The notes: generated by a model not told the origin, from the sequence alone. DNA of 6,246 nucleotides from Gammaproteobacteria bacterium (GCA_030431185.1 JAUIJO010000181.1:1-6246), one strand, 5' to 3'; shown: positions 1-5,819, counted from the stretch's first letter. Program-made: numbers and translations.

Positions 1-40
1 CGCAACATACGCGGCTCGCACTGCTGCTGCAGCGCGATTT

Positions 41-127
41 GCCCAGGTGGCGGAATTGGTAGACGCACTAGCTTCAGGTGCTAGCGGGGGCAACTCCGTG
101 GAGGTTCGAGTCCTCTCCTGGGCACCA
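41..127 (+). tRNA. leuT: tRNA-Leu (anticodon CAG), complete with encoded CCA
   Basis: A full class II tRNA can be folded. The acceptor arm GCCCAGG (41-47) pairs perfectly with CCTGGGC (117-123), followed by discriminator A124 and an encoded CCA (125-127). The anticodon stem CTAGC (68-72) pairs with GCTAG (80-84) and encloses the loop TTCAGGT, giving anticodon CAG at 75-77, which reads CUG, usually the dominant leucine codon in high-GC genomes. The D region has GG in its loop (58-59), the long variable arm spans about 85-99, and the T arm is 100-116 with loop TTCGAGT. The long variable arm and A discriminator are typical of bacterial tRNA-Leu. The 40 bases upstream show no convincing -35/-10 pair, so the promoter may lie off the left edge. 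The symbol is generic; the identity is secure. Confidence 0.97.
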
Positions 128-162
128 CATTTCTCGCATTGGCACTACCAGCCAGGCGACAG

Positions 163-189
163 AAGACCCCGCCAAGCGCGGGGTTTTTT
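163..189 (+). terminator. Intrinsic terminator of the tRNA-Leu gene
   Basis: A perfect 6-bp GC stem CCCCGC (167-172) / GCGGGG (178-183) encloses the 5-base loop CAAGC and is followed at once by six T (184-189). The A/G bases before the stem (163-166) can pair with the first T residues and lengthen it. It lies 36 bases after the tRNA CCA end, so it most likely ends the tRNA transcript and isolates rnr from it. Confidence 0.9.
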
Positions 190-537
190 GCATCCGCGAA
201 CCGGTCGGCGACTGCGCCGGCGCTCGCTTCACGCGCGCTCCATGCGCGCCCATTCACACTGCACCCGCCTGCCCATCACCGGCCCGGCGACCCCCGATGG
301 AACGCGCGGGGCGCGAGCGCAGGTCCACGCCGCCCCCGGGTTCCGCCACTTCATGCGCGCAGCACGCTTCCACGGGCAGGTCCCGGACGTGTGACGCCGC
401 ACCCGCCCACTTCCCTGCTGCCCGGGCGCGCTCGAGCCCTGACGACGCCCCCCGGACGGCCTGCGCCCGCGCTGCCTGCACGGGTCCCCACGCGCCGCGC
501 GCCGCCATGGCCGACGCGGCACCCCCTTCGTTTGATG
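190..537. other. Gene-free stretch between tRNA terminator and rnr
   Basis: About 350 bases of very GC-rich sequence with no supportable gene. Open frames cross it on both strands, but they run into the tRNA or into rnr, lack ribosome binding sites and give Arg/Ala/Pro-rich translations that resemble no family I know. That is what random high-GC DNA yields. An rnr promoter is expected here, but I see no convincing -35/-10 pair. TTGATG at 532-537 resembles a -35 box but has no -10 at normal spacing. Confidence 0.5.
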
Positions 538-558
538 ACGCCGGCTTCAGGCCGGTGT
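538..558 (+). promoter_or_regulatory. Hairpin just upstream of the rnr start codon
   Basis: CCGGC (541-545) and GCCGG (551-555) form a perfect stem around the loop TTCAG. It extends outward through a G-U pair, C539-G557 and A538-U558 to 8 bp. It ends 14 bases before the chosen rnr ATG, so if transcribed it would sit at the edge of the ribosome footprint. No T tract follows, so it is not an intrinsic terminator. A role in rnr translation or mRNA stability is inference. Confidence 0.4.
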
Positions 559-572
559 GCGAGTATTCCCCA

Positions 573-3014
573 ATGACAAAGAAACCGACATCGCGCGGTA
601 AAACCAGGTCGGCCTCCAAGGCCGGAAAGCAAGGCGCCAGCCACGGCGCCCCCGGCGGCGAGAAGGCCGGCAAGCCACCGAAGTCCAAGCGCCCCGGCTG
701 GATGCCCGAACCGCCGCCCAAGGGCTTCAAGTCCCGCGGCGACCGGCACCGGGGCGCCTCGCTCAAGCCCGTGGCGTCCCCGACCGGCGGAGACCCGCAT
801 GCCGACCGCGAGGCGGCCCGGTACGACAACCCGATCGCCAGCCGGGAGATGATCCTGGGCCTGCTGGTGGCCGCCGATGGACCCATGTCGGGCGAGGCGC
901 TGGCCGCCCGCCTGTCGCTGGACGAAGGCGACCGGCTCGACGCGCTCAATGCCCGCCTGCGCGCGATGGTGCGCGACGGCCAGGTGCTGCAGAACCGCAA
1001 GGGCGATTACGCGCCGGCCGAGCAGATGGACCTGGTGCCCGGGGTGGTGATCGCCAACCCGGACGGGTTCGGCTTCCTCCGGCCCGATGCCGGTGGCGAC
1101 GACCTGTTCCTGCCGCCCTACGAAATGCGCAAGGCCATGCATGGCGACCGCGTGCTCGCCAGCGTCACCGGCATGGATCGCCGCGGGCGCTACGAAGGCG
1201 CGATCGTCGAGGTCCTCGAGCGCCGCCTCAACCGGCTGATCGGGCGCTTCACCGAGGAGGCCGGGATCAGCTACGTGGTGCCCGACGATCCGCGCATCCA
1301 GCGCAACGTGATGATCCCGGTCGATGCGCGTGGCGAGGCACGGGCCGGCCAGCTGGTCGTCGCCGAGATCACCCAGGCCCCCGACGCGCGCCGTCCGCCG
1401 ATCGGCCGGATCCTGACCGTGCTGGGCGAACGCCTGACCGCGTCCCTGGCCGTGCAGGCCGCGCTTCATGCCCACGACATCCCGCACGAGTTTTCCCGCG
1501 AAGTGCTCGACGAGGCCGCAGCGGTGCCCGTCGAGGTGGCGCCGGCGACCGCGTCCGCGCGGGTCGACATCCGCCAGCTGCCGCTGGTGACCATCGACGG
1601 CGAGGACGCCAAGGATTTCGACGACGCGGTCTGGTGCGAACCCAACCGCGACGGTTTCCGGCTGGTGGTGGCGATCGCCGATGTCTCGCACTACGTCAGG
1701 CCCGGCACGCCGCTCGACGACGAGGCGCAGTTGCGGGCCACCTCCGTGTACTTCCCGGGCTTCGTCGTGCCGATGTTGCCGGAGACGCTGTCGAATGGCA
1801 TCTGCTCGCTGAAGCCGAAGGTCGATCGCCTGTGCTTCGTCTGCGACATGCAGGTCGACCGCGACGGAGAGGTCACCGGTTCGAAGTTCTACGAGGCGGT
1901 CATGCATTCGCATGCGCGCCTGACCTATACCCAGGTCTGGAACGCGGTGGGCGAGGGCATTCCCGACGAGGACCATGCGGCGGCGCTCGCGACGGTGGGC
2001 GAACTGTTGCCGCAGGTGCAGCGCCTGCACCAGCTCTACGCCATCCTCGCCAAGGCGCGCGCGCGTCGCGGCGCGATCGAGTTCGAGAGCAGCGAAGTGC
2101 GCTTCGTGCTCGACAACACCGGCGACGTCGTCCAGGCGGGCATGCTCCAGCGCAACGACGCGCACAAGCTGATCGAGGAATGCATGATCGCCGCCAACGT
2201 GGAGGCGGCCCGCTTCCTGCTGTCGCACGACGTGCCCGCGCCGTATCGCGTCCATGAGCGCCCGCCGGAGCAGAAGTACGCCGACCTGCAGGAGTTCCTC
2301 AAGGAGTTCAAGCTGCGCATGCCGCCGTGGCCGAAGGTCCAGCCGCGCGACTTCACCAACCTGCTCAAGAAGATCCGAGAGCGCCCGGACGCCACGTTGC
2401 TGGAGTCGGTCCTGCTGCGCAGCCAGAGCCTGGCCGTGTACACGCCCGACAACAACGGCCACTTCGGCCTGGCGCTGGAGGCCTATGCGCACTTCACCTC
2501 GCCGATCCGCCGCTATCCGGACCTGATGGTGCATCGTGCGATCAAGCACGCGCTCTCGGGCGCCAGGCCGGAGAAGTTCACCTATGCGCCCAGCCAGATG
2601 GCGGCGTTGTCGCTGCAGTGCTCGGAGCGCTCGCGCCGTGCCGACGAGGCGCAGCGCGAGGTCGACGAGCGCTATCGCGCGGCCTGGATGGAGAAGCACG
2701 TGGGCGGCGAGTTCGCCGGGGTGATCAGCGGGGTGACCAGCTTCGGCCTGTTCGTCGAACTCGACGACTCCAAGGTCAATGGCCTGGTCCACGTGACCCA
2801 GCTGCCGAACGACTTCTATCACTTCGACCCGATCCGCAAGACCCTCACCGGCGAACGGACCGGGCGTGAGTTCCGCCTCGGCGACCGCGTCGACATCGTC
2901 GTGATGAAGGCCAGCGTGGAGGATCGCAAGATCGACTTCAGGCTGGTCGAGGAACGCGGGGCCAAGCCATTGCCGCCCCGCGGCGAGCCGGCGAAGCGGA
3001 AGAAGAAATACTGA
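573..3014 (+). CDS. rnr: Ribonuclease R (3'-5' exoribonuclease, RNB family)
   Basis: RNase R is a processive 3'-5' hydrolytic exoribonuclease. It unwinds and degrades structured RNA, helps in rRNA quality control and removes mRNA tagged by trans-translation. From the ATG at 573 the protein has 813 residues, in the usual family range. Residues 1-75 are a Lys/Arg/Pro-rich, probably disordered extension. A winged-helix HTH_12 domain follows (about 85-150), then two cold-shock domains (about 153-290). The RNB catalytic domain (about 330-665) carries IDGEDAKDFDDAV, with the metal-binding Asp342, Asp348, Asp350 and Asp351 matching E. coli D272, D278, D280 and D281 by a constant offset of 70. The conserved block RNDAHKLIEECM and the block AHFTSPIRRYPDL follow. 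A C-terminal S1 domain (about 711-793) ends in a short tail KRKKKY. The start was chosen because upstream in-frame codons run through the terminator and tRNA. The Shine-Dalgarno is weak (GAG at 561-563), so an upstream ATG at 507 cannot be fully excluded. Gene rlmB follows 73 bases later, the usual gammaproteobacterial order. Confidence 0.96.
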   Translation: MTKKPTSRGKTRSASKAGKQGASHGAPGGEKAGKPPKSKRPGWMPEPPPKGFKSRGDRHRGASLKPVASPTGGDPHADREAARYDNPIASREMILGLLVAADGPMSGEALAARLSLDEGDRLDALNARLRAMVRDGQVLQNRKGDYAPAEQMDLVPGVVIANPDGFGFLRPDAGGDDLFLPPYEMRKAMHGDRVLASVTGMDRRGRYEGAIVEVLERRLNRLIGRFTEEAGISYVVPDDPRIQRNVMIPVDARGEARAGQLVVAEITQAPDARRPPIGRILTVLGERLTASLAVQAALHAHDIPHEFSREVLDEAAAVPVEVAPATASARVDIRQLPLVTIDGEDAKDFDDAVWCEPNRDGFRLVVAIADVSHYVRPGTPLDDEAQLRATSVYFPGFVVPMLPETLSNGICSLKPKVDRLCFVCDMQVDRDGEVTGSKFYEAVMHSHARLTYTQVWNAVGEGIPDEDHAAALATVGELLPQVQRLHQLYAILAKARARRGAIEFESSEVRFVLDNTGDVVQAGMLQRNDAHKLIEECMIAANVEAARFLLSHDVPAPYRVHERPPEQKYADLQEFLKEFKLRMPPWPKVQPRDFTNLLKKIRERPDATLLESVLLRSQSLAVYTPDNNGHFGLALEAYAHFTSPIRRYPDLMVHRAIKHALSGARPEKFTYAPSQMAALSLQCSERSRRADEAQREVDERYRAAWMEKHVGGEFAGVISGVTSFGLFVELDDSKVNGLVHVTQLPNDFYHFDPIRKTLTGERTGREFRLGDRVDIVVMKASVEDRKIDFRLVEERGAKPLPPRGEPAKRKKKY

Positions 3015-3029
3015 GCGATGCGCCGACGG

Positions 3030-3055
3030 GCGCCGGGGCCATGGGTCCCCGGCGC
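3030..3055 (+). repeat. GC-rich inverted repeat between rnr and rlmB
   Basis: GCGCCGGGG (3030-3038) pairs perfectly with CCCCGGCGC (3047-3055), a 9-bp all-GC stem with an 8-base loop. There is no T tract after it, so Rho-independent termination is unlikely to be efficient. It could protect the rnr mRNA 3' end or cause pausing. Its right arm directly abuts the TACAAT that may be the rlmB -10 box. Confidence 0.55.
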
Positions 3056-3061
3056 TACAAT
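3056..3061 (+). promoter_or_regulatory. Possible -10 element for rlmB
   Basis: TACAAT matches the sigma-70 -10 consensus at five of six positions and would start transcription near 3068, about 20 bases before the rlmB ATG. The position 17 bases upstream (3033-3038) holds CCGGGG, not a -35 box, and there is no TG extension. This is therefore only a candidate internal promoter; rlmB may be read mainly from the rnr transcript. Confidence 0.35.
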
Positions 3062-3087
3062 GGGCCCCCCTTGGACAGCCGTTCCCC

Positions 3088-3855
3088 ATGAGCCAGAAAC
3101 AATGGATCGCCGGCATCAATGCCGTGTCCGCCGCGATCGAACATGACGCCGACAATGTCCGCGAGGTACTGATCGAGGCGGGCGCGAAGAACCCGCGCCT
3201 GGCCGAGATCGAGACCGCGGCGCGTCGCCGCGACATCGACGTGCGCCGCGTCGCCCAGCAGGCGCTCGACGGCGTCGCCGGCGGGTTGCGCCACCAGGGC
3301 GCGGTGGCGCGCTATGCCGCCGCGAAGACCTGGAGCGAGAACGAGCTGCAGGGCCTGGTCGAGGCCGCGGAAGGGCGTGCGCTGCTGCTGGTGCTCGATG
3401 GCGTGCAGGACCCGCACAACCTCGGCGCCTGCCTGCGCAGCGCCGCGGCCGCGGGCGCCACCGCGGTCCTGATCCCCAAGGACAAGGCGGTGCAGGTCAA
3501 CGCGACCGTGCGCAAGACTTCGGCGGGCGCGGCCGACCGCGTCCCGGTCGTGCCGGTGACCAACCTCGCCCGCGCCATGCGCGACCTGCAGAAGCTCGGC
3601 GTGTGGCTGTACGGGCTTGCCGGCGAAGCCGGGGCGTCGCTCTACGACCTCGACCTGCGGGGGAACGTGGCGCTGGTGCTGGGCGGCGAGGGCGATGGCC
3701 TGCGTCGCCTGACCCGGGAGAACTGCGACCAGCTCGTCAACATCCCGATGCCGGGCGAGGACGCCGGGGGCGGCGTGGAGAGCCTGAATGTTTCCGTGGC
3801 CAGCGGCGTGAGCCTGTTCGAAGCCGTGCGCCAGCGCGGCGCGCGCGTGGGATAA
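3088..3855 (+). CDS. rlmB: 23S rRNA (guanosine-2'-O)-methyltransferase RlmB (SpoU/TrmH family)
   Basis: RlmB uses S-adenosylmethionine to 2'-O-methylate a P-loop guanosine of 23S rRNA (G2251 in E. coli). The 255-residue protein has an L30e-like RNA-binding N-terminal domain (about 6-78, with GINAV near the start) and a C-terminal SPOUT knot domain (about 98-252). The three SpoU motifs are visible: LDGVQDPHNLGACLRSA (103-119, with Asn111 and Arg117), LVLGGEGDGLRRLTRENCD (196-214, with Glu201) and SLNVSVASG (232-240, with Ser232 and Asn234). The first three key residues sit +3 relative to E. coli N108, R114 and E198, while the last two sit +8 relative to S224 and N226. This implies a five-residue insertion around GEDAGGG (223-229). 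The ATG at 3088 has only a weak GGA (3073-3075) upstream, but the sequence after it aligns with the normal family N-terminus. It sits downstream of rnr, as in other gammaproteobacteria. Confidence 0.95.
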   Translation: MSQKQWIAGINAVSAAIEHDADNVREVLIEAGAKNPRLAEIETAARRRDIDVRRVAQQALDGVAGGLRHQGAVARYAAAKTWSENELQGLVEAAEGRALLLVLDGVQDPHNLGACLRSAAAAGATAVLIPKDKAVQVNATVRKTSAGAADRVPVVPVTNLARAMRDLQKLGVWLYGLAGEAGASLYDLDLRGNVALVLGGEGDGLRRLTRENCDQLVNIPMPGEDAGGGVESLNVSVASGVSLFEAVRQRGARVG

Positions 3856-3856
3856 T
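3848..3856 (+). promoter_or_regulatory. Candidate extended -10 promoter for the riboswitch-sugE unit
   Basis: TGG followed by GATAAT fits the extended -10 form TGnTATAAT, with five of six hexamer bases correct. The predicted start is near 3863, nine bases before the first riboswitch hairpin. The TAA stop codon of rlmB (3853-3855) lies inside the hexamer. There is no recognisable -35 at 3827-3833, which is tolerated in extended -10 promoters. Prediction only. Confidence 0.45.
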
Positions 3857-3871
3857 CGTCGTCCACCGGCA

Positions 3872-3914
3872 GCGGGGACGACCCCGTCATGCCACTGCAT
3901 CCGGGGACGGCCCC
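3872..3914 (+). ncRNA. Guanidine-II (mini-ykkC) riboswitch
   Basis: Two short hairpins with the diagnostic ACGR tetraloops lie in tandem in the leader of a guanidinium exporter gene. Hairpin 1 is CGGGG-ACGA-CCCCG (3873-3886, plus a G-U pair 3872/3887). Hairpin 2 is GGGG-ACGG-CCCC (3903-3914). The linker is about 15 bases. In the known class each loop binds one guanidinium ion and the CG bases of the two loops pair with each other; hairpin formation frees the Shine-Dalgarno, so guanidine turns expression on. Here the Shine-Dalgarno is 21 bases after hairpin 2. A third small stem, CGCCC (3920-3924) with GGGCG (3930-3934), lies between and may take part in the switch. The class assignment rests on loop sequence, tandem arrangement and the downstream gene; the exact off-state pairing is not evident. 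Confidence 0.88.
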
Positions 3915-3935
3915 ATCTTCGCCCGACTTGGGCGC

Positions 3936-3942
3936 AAGGGAG
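3936..3942 (+). promoter_or_regulatory. Strong Shine-Dalgarno of sugE
   Basis: AAGGGAG lies eight bases before the ATG at 3951 and is the best ribosome binding site in the window. It fixes the sugE start and is the likely target of the upstream riboswitch. The C-runs of the two hairpins (3882-3885 and 3911-3914) could mask its GGG when the hairpins are unfolded, which is inference. Confidence 0.75.
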
Positions 3943-3950
3943 TCATCGCC

Positions 3951-4268
3951 ATGCCCTGGATCATCCTCGTCGTCGCCGGCCTGTTCGAGATCGGCTGGGC
4001 CATCGGACTGAAGTACACCGAAGGGTTCACCCGGCTCTGGCCCTCGGTCGGCACCGCCGCGGCGATGCTGGCCAGCATCGGCCTGCTCGGCATCGCGATG
4101 AAGTCGCTGCCGGTCGGCACCGCCTACGCCGTGTGGGTGGGCGTGGGCGCGGTCGGTACCGTCATCCTGGGCATCGTGTTGTTCGACGAGCCGGTCAACC
4201 TGCTGCGGGGCGCCAGCGTCTTGCTGATCGTCGCCGGCCTGGTGGGCCTGAAGCTGTCGACGCCCTGA
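3951..4268 (+). CDS. sugE: Guanidinium exporter of the SMR family (SugE/Gdx)
   Basis: This is a 105-residue inner-membrane protein, the same length as E. coli SugE/Gdx, with four hydrophobic helices at about 3-21, 30-50, 56-77 and 86-103. The Gdx subtype exports guanidinium in exchange for protons as a dual-topology dimer. The marker residues are present: central Glu13, Trp16, Ser42, Tyr59 and Trp62, with GLKYT (19-23), KSLPVGTAYAVW (51-62) and the C-terminal GLKLS (99-103). These place it with Gdx rather than with the multidrug EmrE subtype. The guanidine-II riboswitch directly upstream independently supports the substrate. A strong ribosome binding site decides the start. It is the last plus-strand gene here and converges on rnt with 30 bases between the stop codons. 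Older annotations call SugE a quaternary ammonium efflux protein; guanidinium is the better-supported physiological substrate. Confidence 0.96.
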   Translation: MPWIILVVAGLFEIGWAIGLKYTEGFTRLWPSVGTAAAMLASIGLLGIAMKSLPVGTAYAVWVGVGAVGTVILGIVLFDEPVNLLRGASVLLIVAGLVGLKLSTP

Positions 4269-4280
4269 TCCGTCGGGGCG

Positions 4281-4299
4281 GCGCGGGTACGGCCCGCGT
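4281..4299. terminator. Hairpin between convergent sugE and rnt, possible weak bidirectional terminator
   Basis: CGCGGG (4282-4287) pairs with CCCGCG (4293-4298) around the loop TACGG, plus a terminal G-U pair. It lies between the sugE stop and the rnt stop, touching the latter. No T run follows on either strand, so termination strength is doubtful and Rho may be needed. Confidence 0.35.
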
Positions 4300-4961
4300 C
4301 AGCCCGTTGCCCGCGGCCAGGCGTTGACGATCTTGCAGAACAGTTGCCCGGTGCGCTCGGTGTCGTAGACCGCCGAGTGCGCCTCGTCGCTGTTCCAGTC
4401 CATGCCGGCCGCCTGCACGGCCCGCGCCAGCACCGTCTGCCCGTAGGCCACGCCCGCCAGCGACACCGTGTCGAACACGCTGAAGGGATGGAACGGGTTG
4501 CGCTTGTGCCCGCAGCGGGCCACGGCGGCGTTGAGGAAATTCAGGTCGAAGTGGGCGTTGTGCCCGACCAGGATCGCGCGCTGGCAGCCATGCTTCTTGA
4601 GGGCCGCGCGCACCGGTGCGAACACGCGCTCCAGCGCCGGGCGCTCGGGCAGGGCGTCGCGGAACGGATGGCCGATGTCGATGCCGGTGACTTCCAGCGA
4701 CTTGGGATCGATTTCGGTGCCCGCGGCCGGTTCCACGTGGCTGCCGGTCACCTCGCCGACGACCAGTTGGCCGTCCGCGTCGACGTCGATGGGGGCCACG
4801 GCGATCTCGAGCAGGGCGTGGCGGTTCCAGTCGAATCCACCGGTCTCGACGTCCACGATCACCGGCAGGTAACCGCGAAAGCGGGTGGCGAGCGGGGAAA
4901 TGGCGGCCGCCCGGGCGCCGGTGGGTCGGACCGCGGCGGCGATTTCACGGGGAATCTGCAT
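4299..4961 (-). CDS. rnt: Ribonuclease T (DEDDh 3'-5' exonuclease)
   Basis: RNase T trims the last residues from the 3' ends of tRNA precursors, 5S and 23S rRNA and other stable RNAs, and acts as a dimer. The protein has 220 residues against about 215 in E. coli. All DEDDh residues are visible: Asp37 and Glu39 in VDVETGGF (36-43), Asp139 in GHNAHFDLNF (133-142), and His195 and Asp200 in AHSAVYDTERT (194-204). Each is shifted by a constant +14 from E. coli D23, E25, D125, H181 and D186. Arg27 and Arg29 in RFRG match the RNA-binding patch, and KRNPFHPFSVFDT (153-165) is a family block. The N-terminus is therefore 14 residues longer than in E. coli and Ala-rich. The ATG at 4961 has a modest AGG eight bases upstream; a later start would cut close to the RFRG block. 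It lies 63 bases after the HvfC-like gene on the same strand and may be cotranscribed with it. Confidence 0.96.
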   Translation of the reverse strand: MQIPREIAAAVRPTGARAAAISPLATRFRGYLPVIVDVETGGFDWNRHALLEIAVAPIDVDADGQLVVGEVTGSHVEPAAGTEIDPKSLEVTGIDIGHPFRDALPERPALERVFAPVRAALKKHGCQRAILVGHNAHFDLNFLNAAVARCGHKRNPFHPFSVFDTVSLAGVAYGQTVLARAVQAAGMDWNSDEAHSAVYDTERTGQLFCKIVNAWPRATG

Positions 4962-4978
4962 CCGGAAAGCCTAGCAGA

Positions 4979-5004
4979 CCTGCGTTGCCCGACCCCAACG
5001 CAGG
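4979..5004 (-). repeat. Perfect 8-bp inverted repeat between the HvfC-like gene and rnt
   Basis: CCTGCGTT (4979-4986) and AACGCAGG (4997-5004) are exact reverse complements around a 10-base C-rich loop. The repeat fills the middle of the 63-base gap between the two minus-strand genes. Read in the direction of transcription it is followed by TCTGCTAGG rather than a T tract, so it is a poor intrinsic terminator. It could be a protein-binding dyad for rnt expression or an attenuating or processing hairpin. Confidence 0.5.
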
Positions 5005-5024
5005 CCGGGCGGTCGCGGCATCGT

Positions 5025-5819
5025 TCAGGGAGCGGTGCCCAGCAGGACCCGGCGCTCGCGCATCTGCTCGAGCAGCAGGCGTCCCTGCTGGAGGAAGGCG
5101 TCATCGCAGGCCACGCCCGCTTCCAGTGCAAGCTGTTGCAGGCATTGGCCGCCGCTCGGCGCCCCTGGCGGGCCCAGCAGCTCGAGCAGCCGATAGGCCA
5201 GGGGGCTGAGTTCGGAGAAATGCACCGTGCCATCGTCCTGGCGGCGCAGCAGGAGCAGGATGGGCGTGCGCGCGGCCGGGGTCGGCTGCCAGTCGGGACC
5301 GATCCGGTGGACGGGCCACTGGTACGCGAGCGGCCACGCGAGGGGGGACAGCAGGGGCGTGCCGTCGAGCAGGTCGCCGTGCGGGTCCGCCTCGACGTCC
5401 TGTTCGCGCTGCTCGCTGATCTGCAGGGCCAGCTCGACCCATTCGTAGTGCGCCAGCTCGGTCAGCCACGGCCGTCCGGGATCGGGCCGTGCTTCCAGGT
5501 AGCGCAGGAACTCGCGCGCGATCTCGGGGAACAGCGGCGTCTGGCAGCGGTGGTCGCGGTAGAAGCCCCGGACCCGCGCCGGCCATTCGTCCGCCAACAG
5601 GCGGCGGATGACCGGGAAGTTCCCGGCCAGCAAGCCTTCGATGTTGTTGAACAGCAGTTCGCGATAGACCTGCAGGCGGCGCGGTTCGATGCCCTCGGGT
5701 GCGGGTTCGCCCTCCGGGTCGCGGAGGTGCCGGGTCAGCGACCATTGCTGTTCCCGGAGCCGCGCCGGGACGGCGGCGTCAGGCACGTGCGCGGCCATCG
5801 CGGGCATCGTCGGCGCCAT
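5025..5819 (-). CDS. DUF2063 / HvfC-BufC-type partner protein of a DUF692 peptide-modifying enzyme
   Basis: Members of this family are encoded next to DUF692 enzymes. They act as the partner that recognises the precursor peptide leader in HvfBC/bufferin-type maturation; older annotation calls the N-terminal part a putative DNA-binding domain. From the ATG at 5819 the protein has 264 residues. The N-terminal helical DUF2063 domain spans about 20-110, with the typical LQVYRELLFNNIEGLLAGNFPVIRRLL stretch at 49-75 and FYRDHRCQTPLFPEIAREFLRYLE at 86-109. The partner-type C-terminal domain covers about 115-262, including HYEWVELAL (124-132) and HFSELSPLAYRLLELL (200-215). There is no signal peptide or membrane segment, so it is cytosolic. 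It overlaps the upstream DUF692 gene by 41 bases, which indicates translational coupling. The start is uncertain: ATGs at 5819, 5807 and 5798 are all in frame, and none has a clear ribosome binding site. The first 20 residues look poorly conserved. No DoxX-type gene follows it, only rnt. Confidence 0.85.
   Translation of the reverse strand: MAPTMPAMAAHVPDAAVPARLREQQWSLTRHLRDPEGEPAPEGIEPRRLQVYRELLFNNIEGLLAGNFPVIRRLLADEWPARVRGFYRDHRCQTPLFPEIAREFLRYLEARPDPGRPWLTELAHYEWVELALQISEQREQDVEADPHGDLLDGTPLLSPLAWPLAYQWPVHRIGPDWQPTPAARTPILLLLRRQDDGTVHFSELSPLAYRLLELLGPPGAPSGGQCLQQLALEAGVACDDAFLQQGRLLLEQMRERRVLLGTAP

Noticed and set aside
105..127. tRNA 3' end as an integration site for a mobile element
   Set aside because: No second copy of the tRNA 3' end, integrase or phage-like gene occurs in the window; the neighbouring genes are housekeeping genes.
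532..566. TTGATG (532-537) and GAGTAT (561-566) as a standard rnr promoter
   Set aside because: The spacing is 23 bases, too long for a sigma-70 promoter, and the -10 match is poor.
78..572. In-frame upstream extension of rnr
   Set aside because: It begins inside the tRNA and crosses the terminator. The translation before residue MTKKPTS has no family similarity. The nearest alternative, the ATG at 507, has no ribosome binding site.
351..3236. A 961-codon open frame on the minus strand opposite rnr
   Set aside because: rnr is unmistakable on the plus strand. The antisense frame has a His/Arg/Asp-rich, motif-free translation produced by GC-biased third positions.
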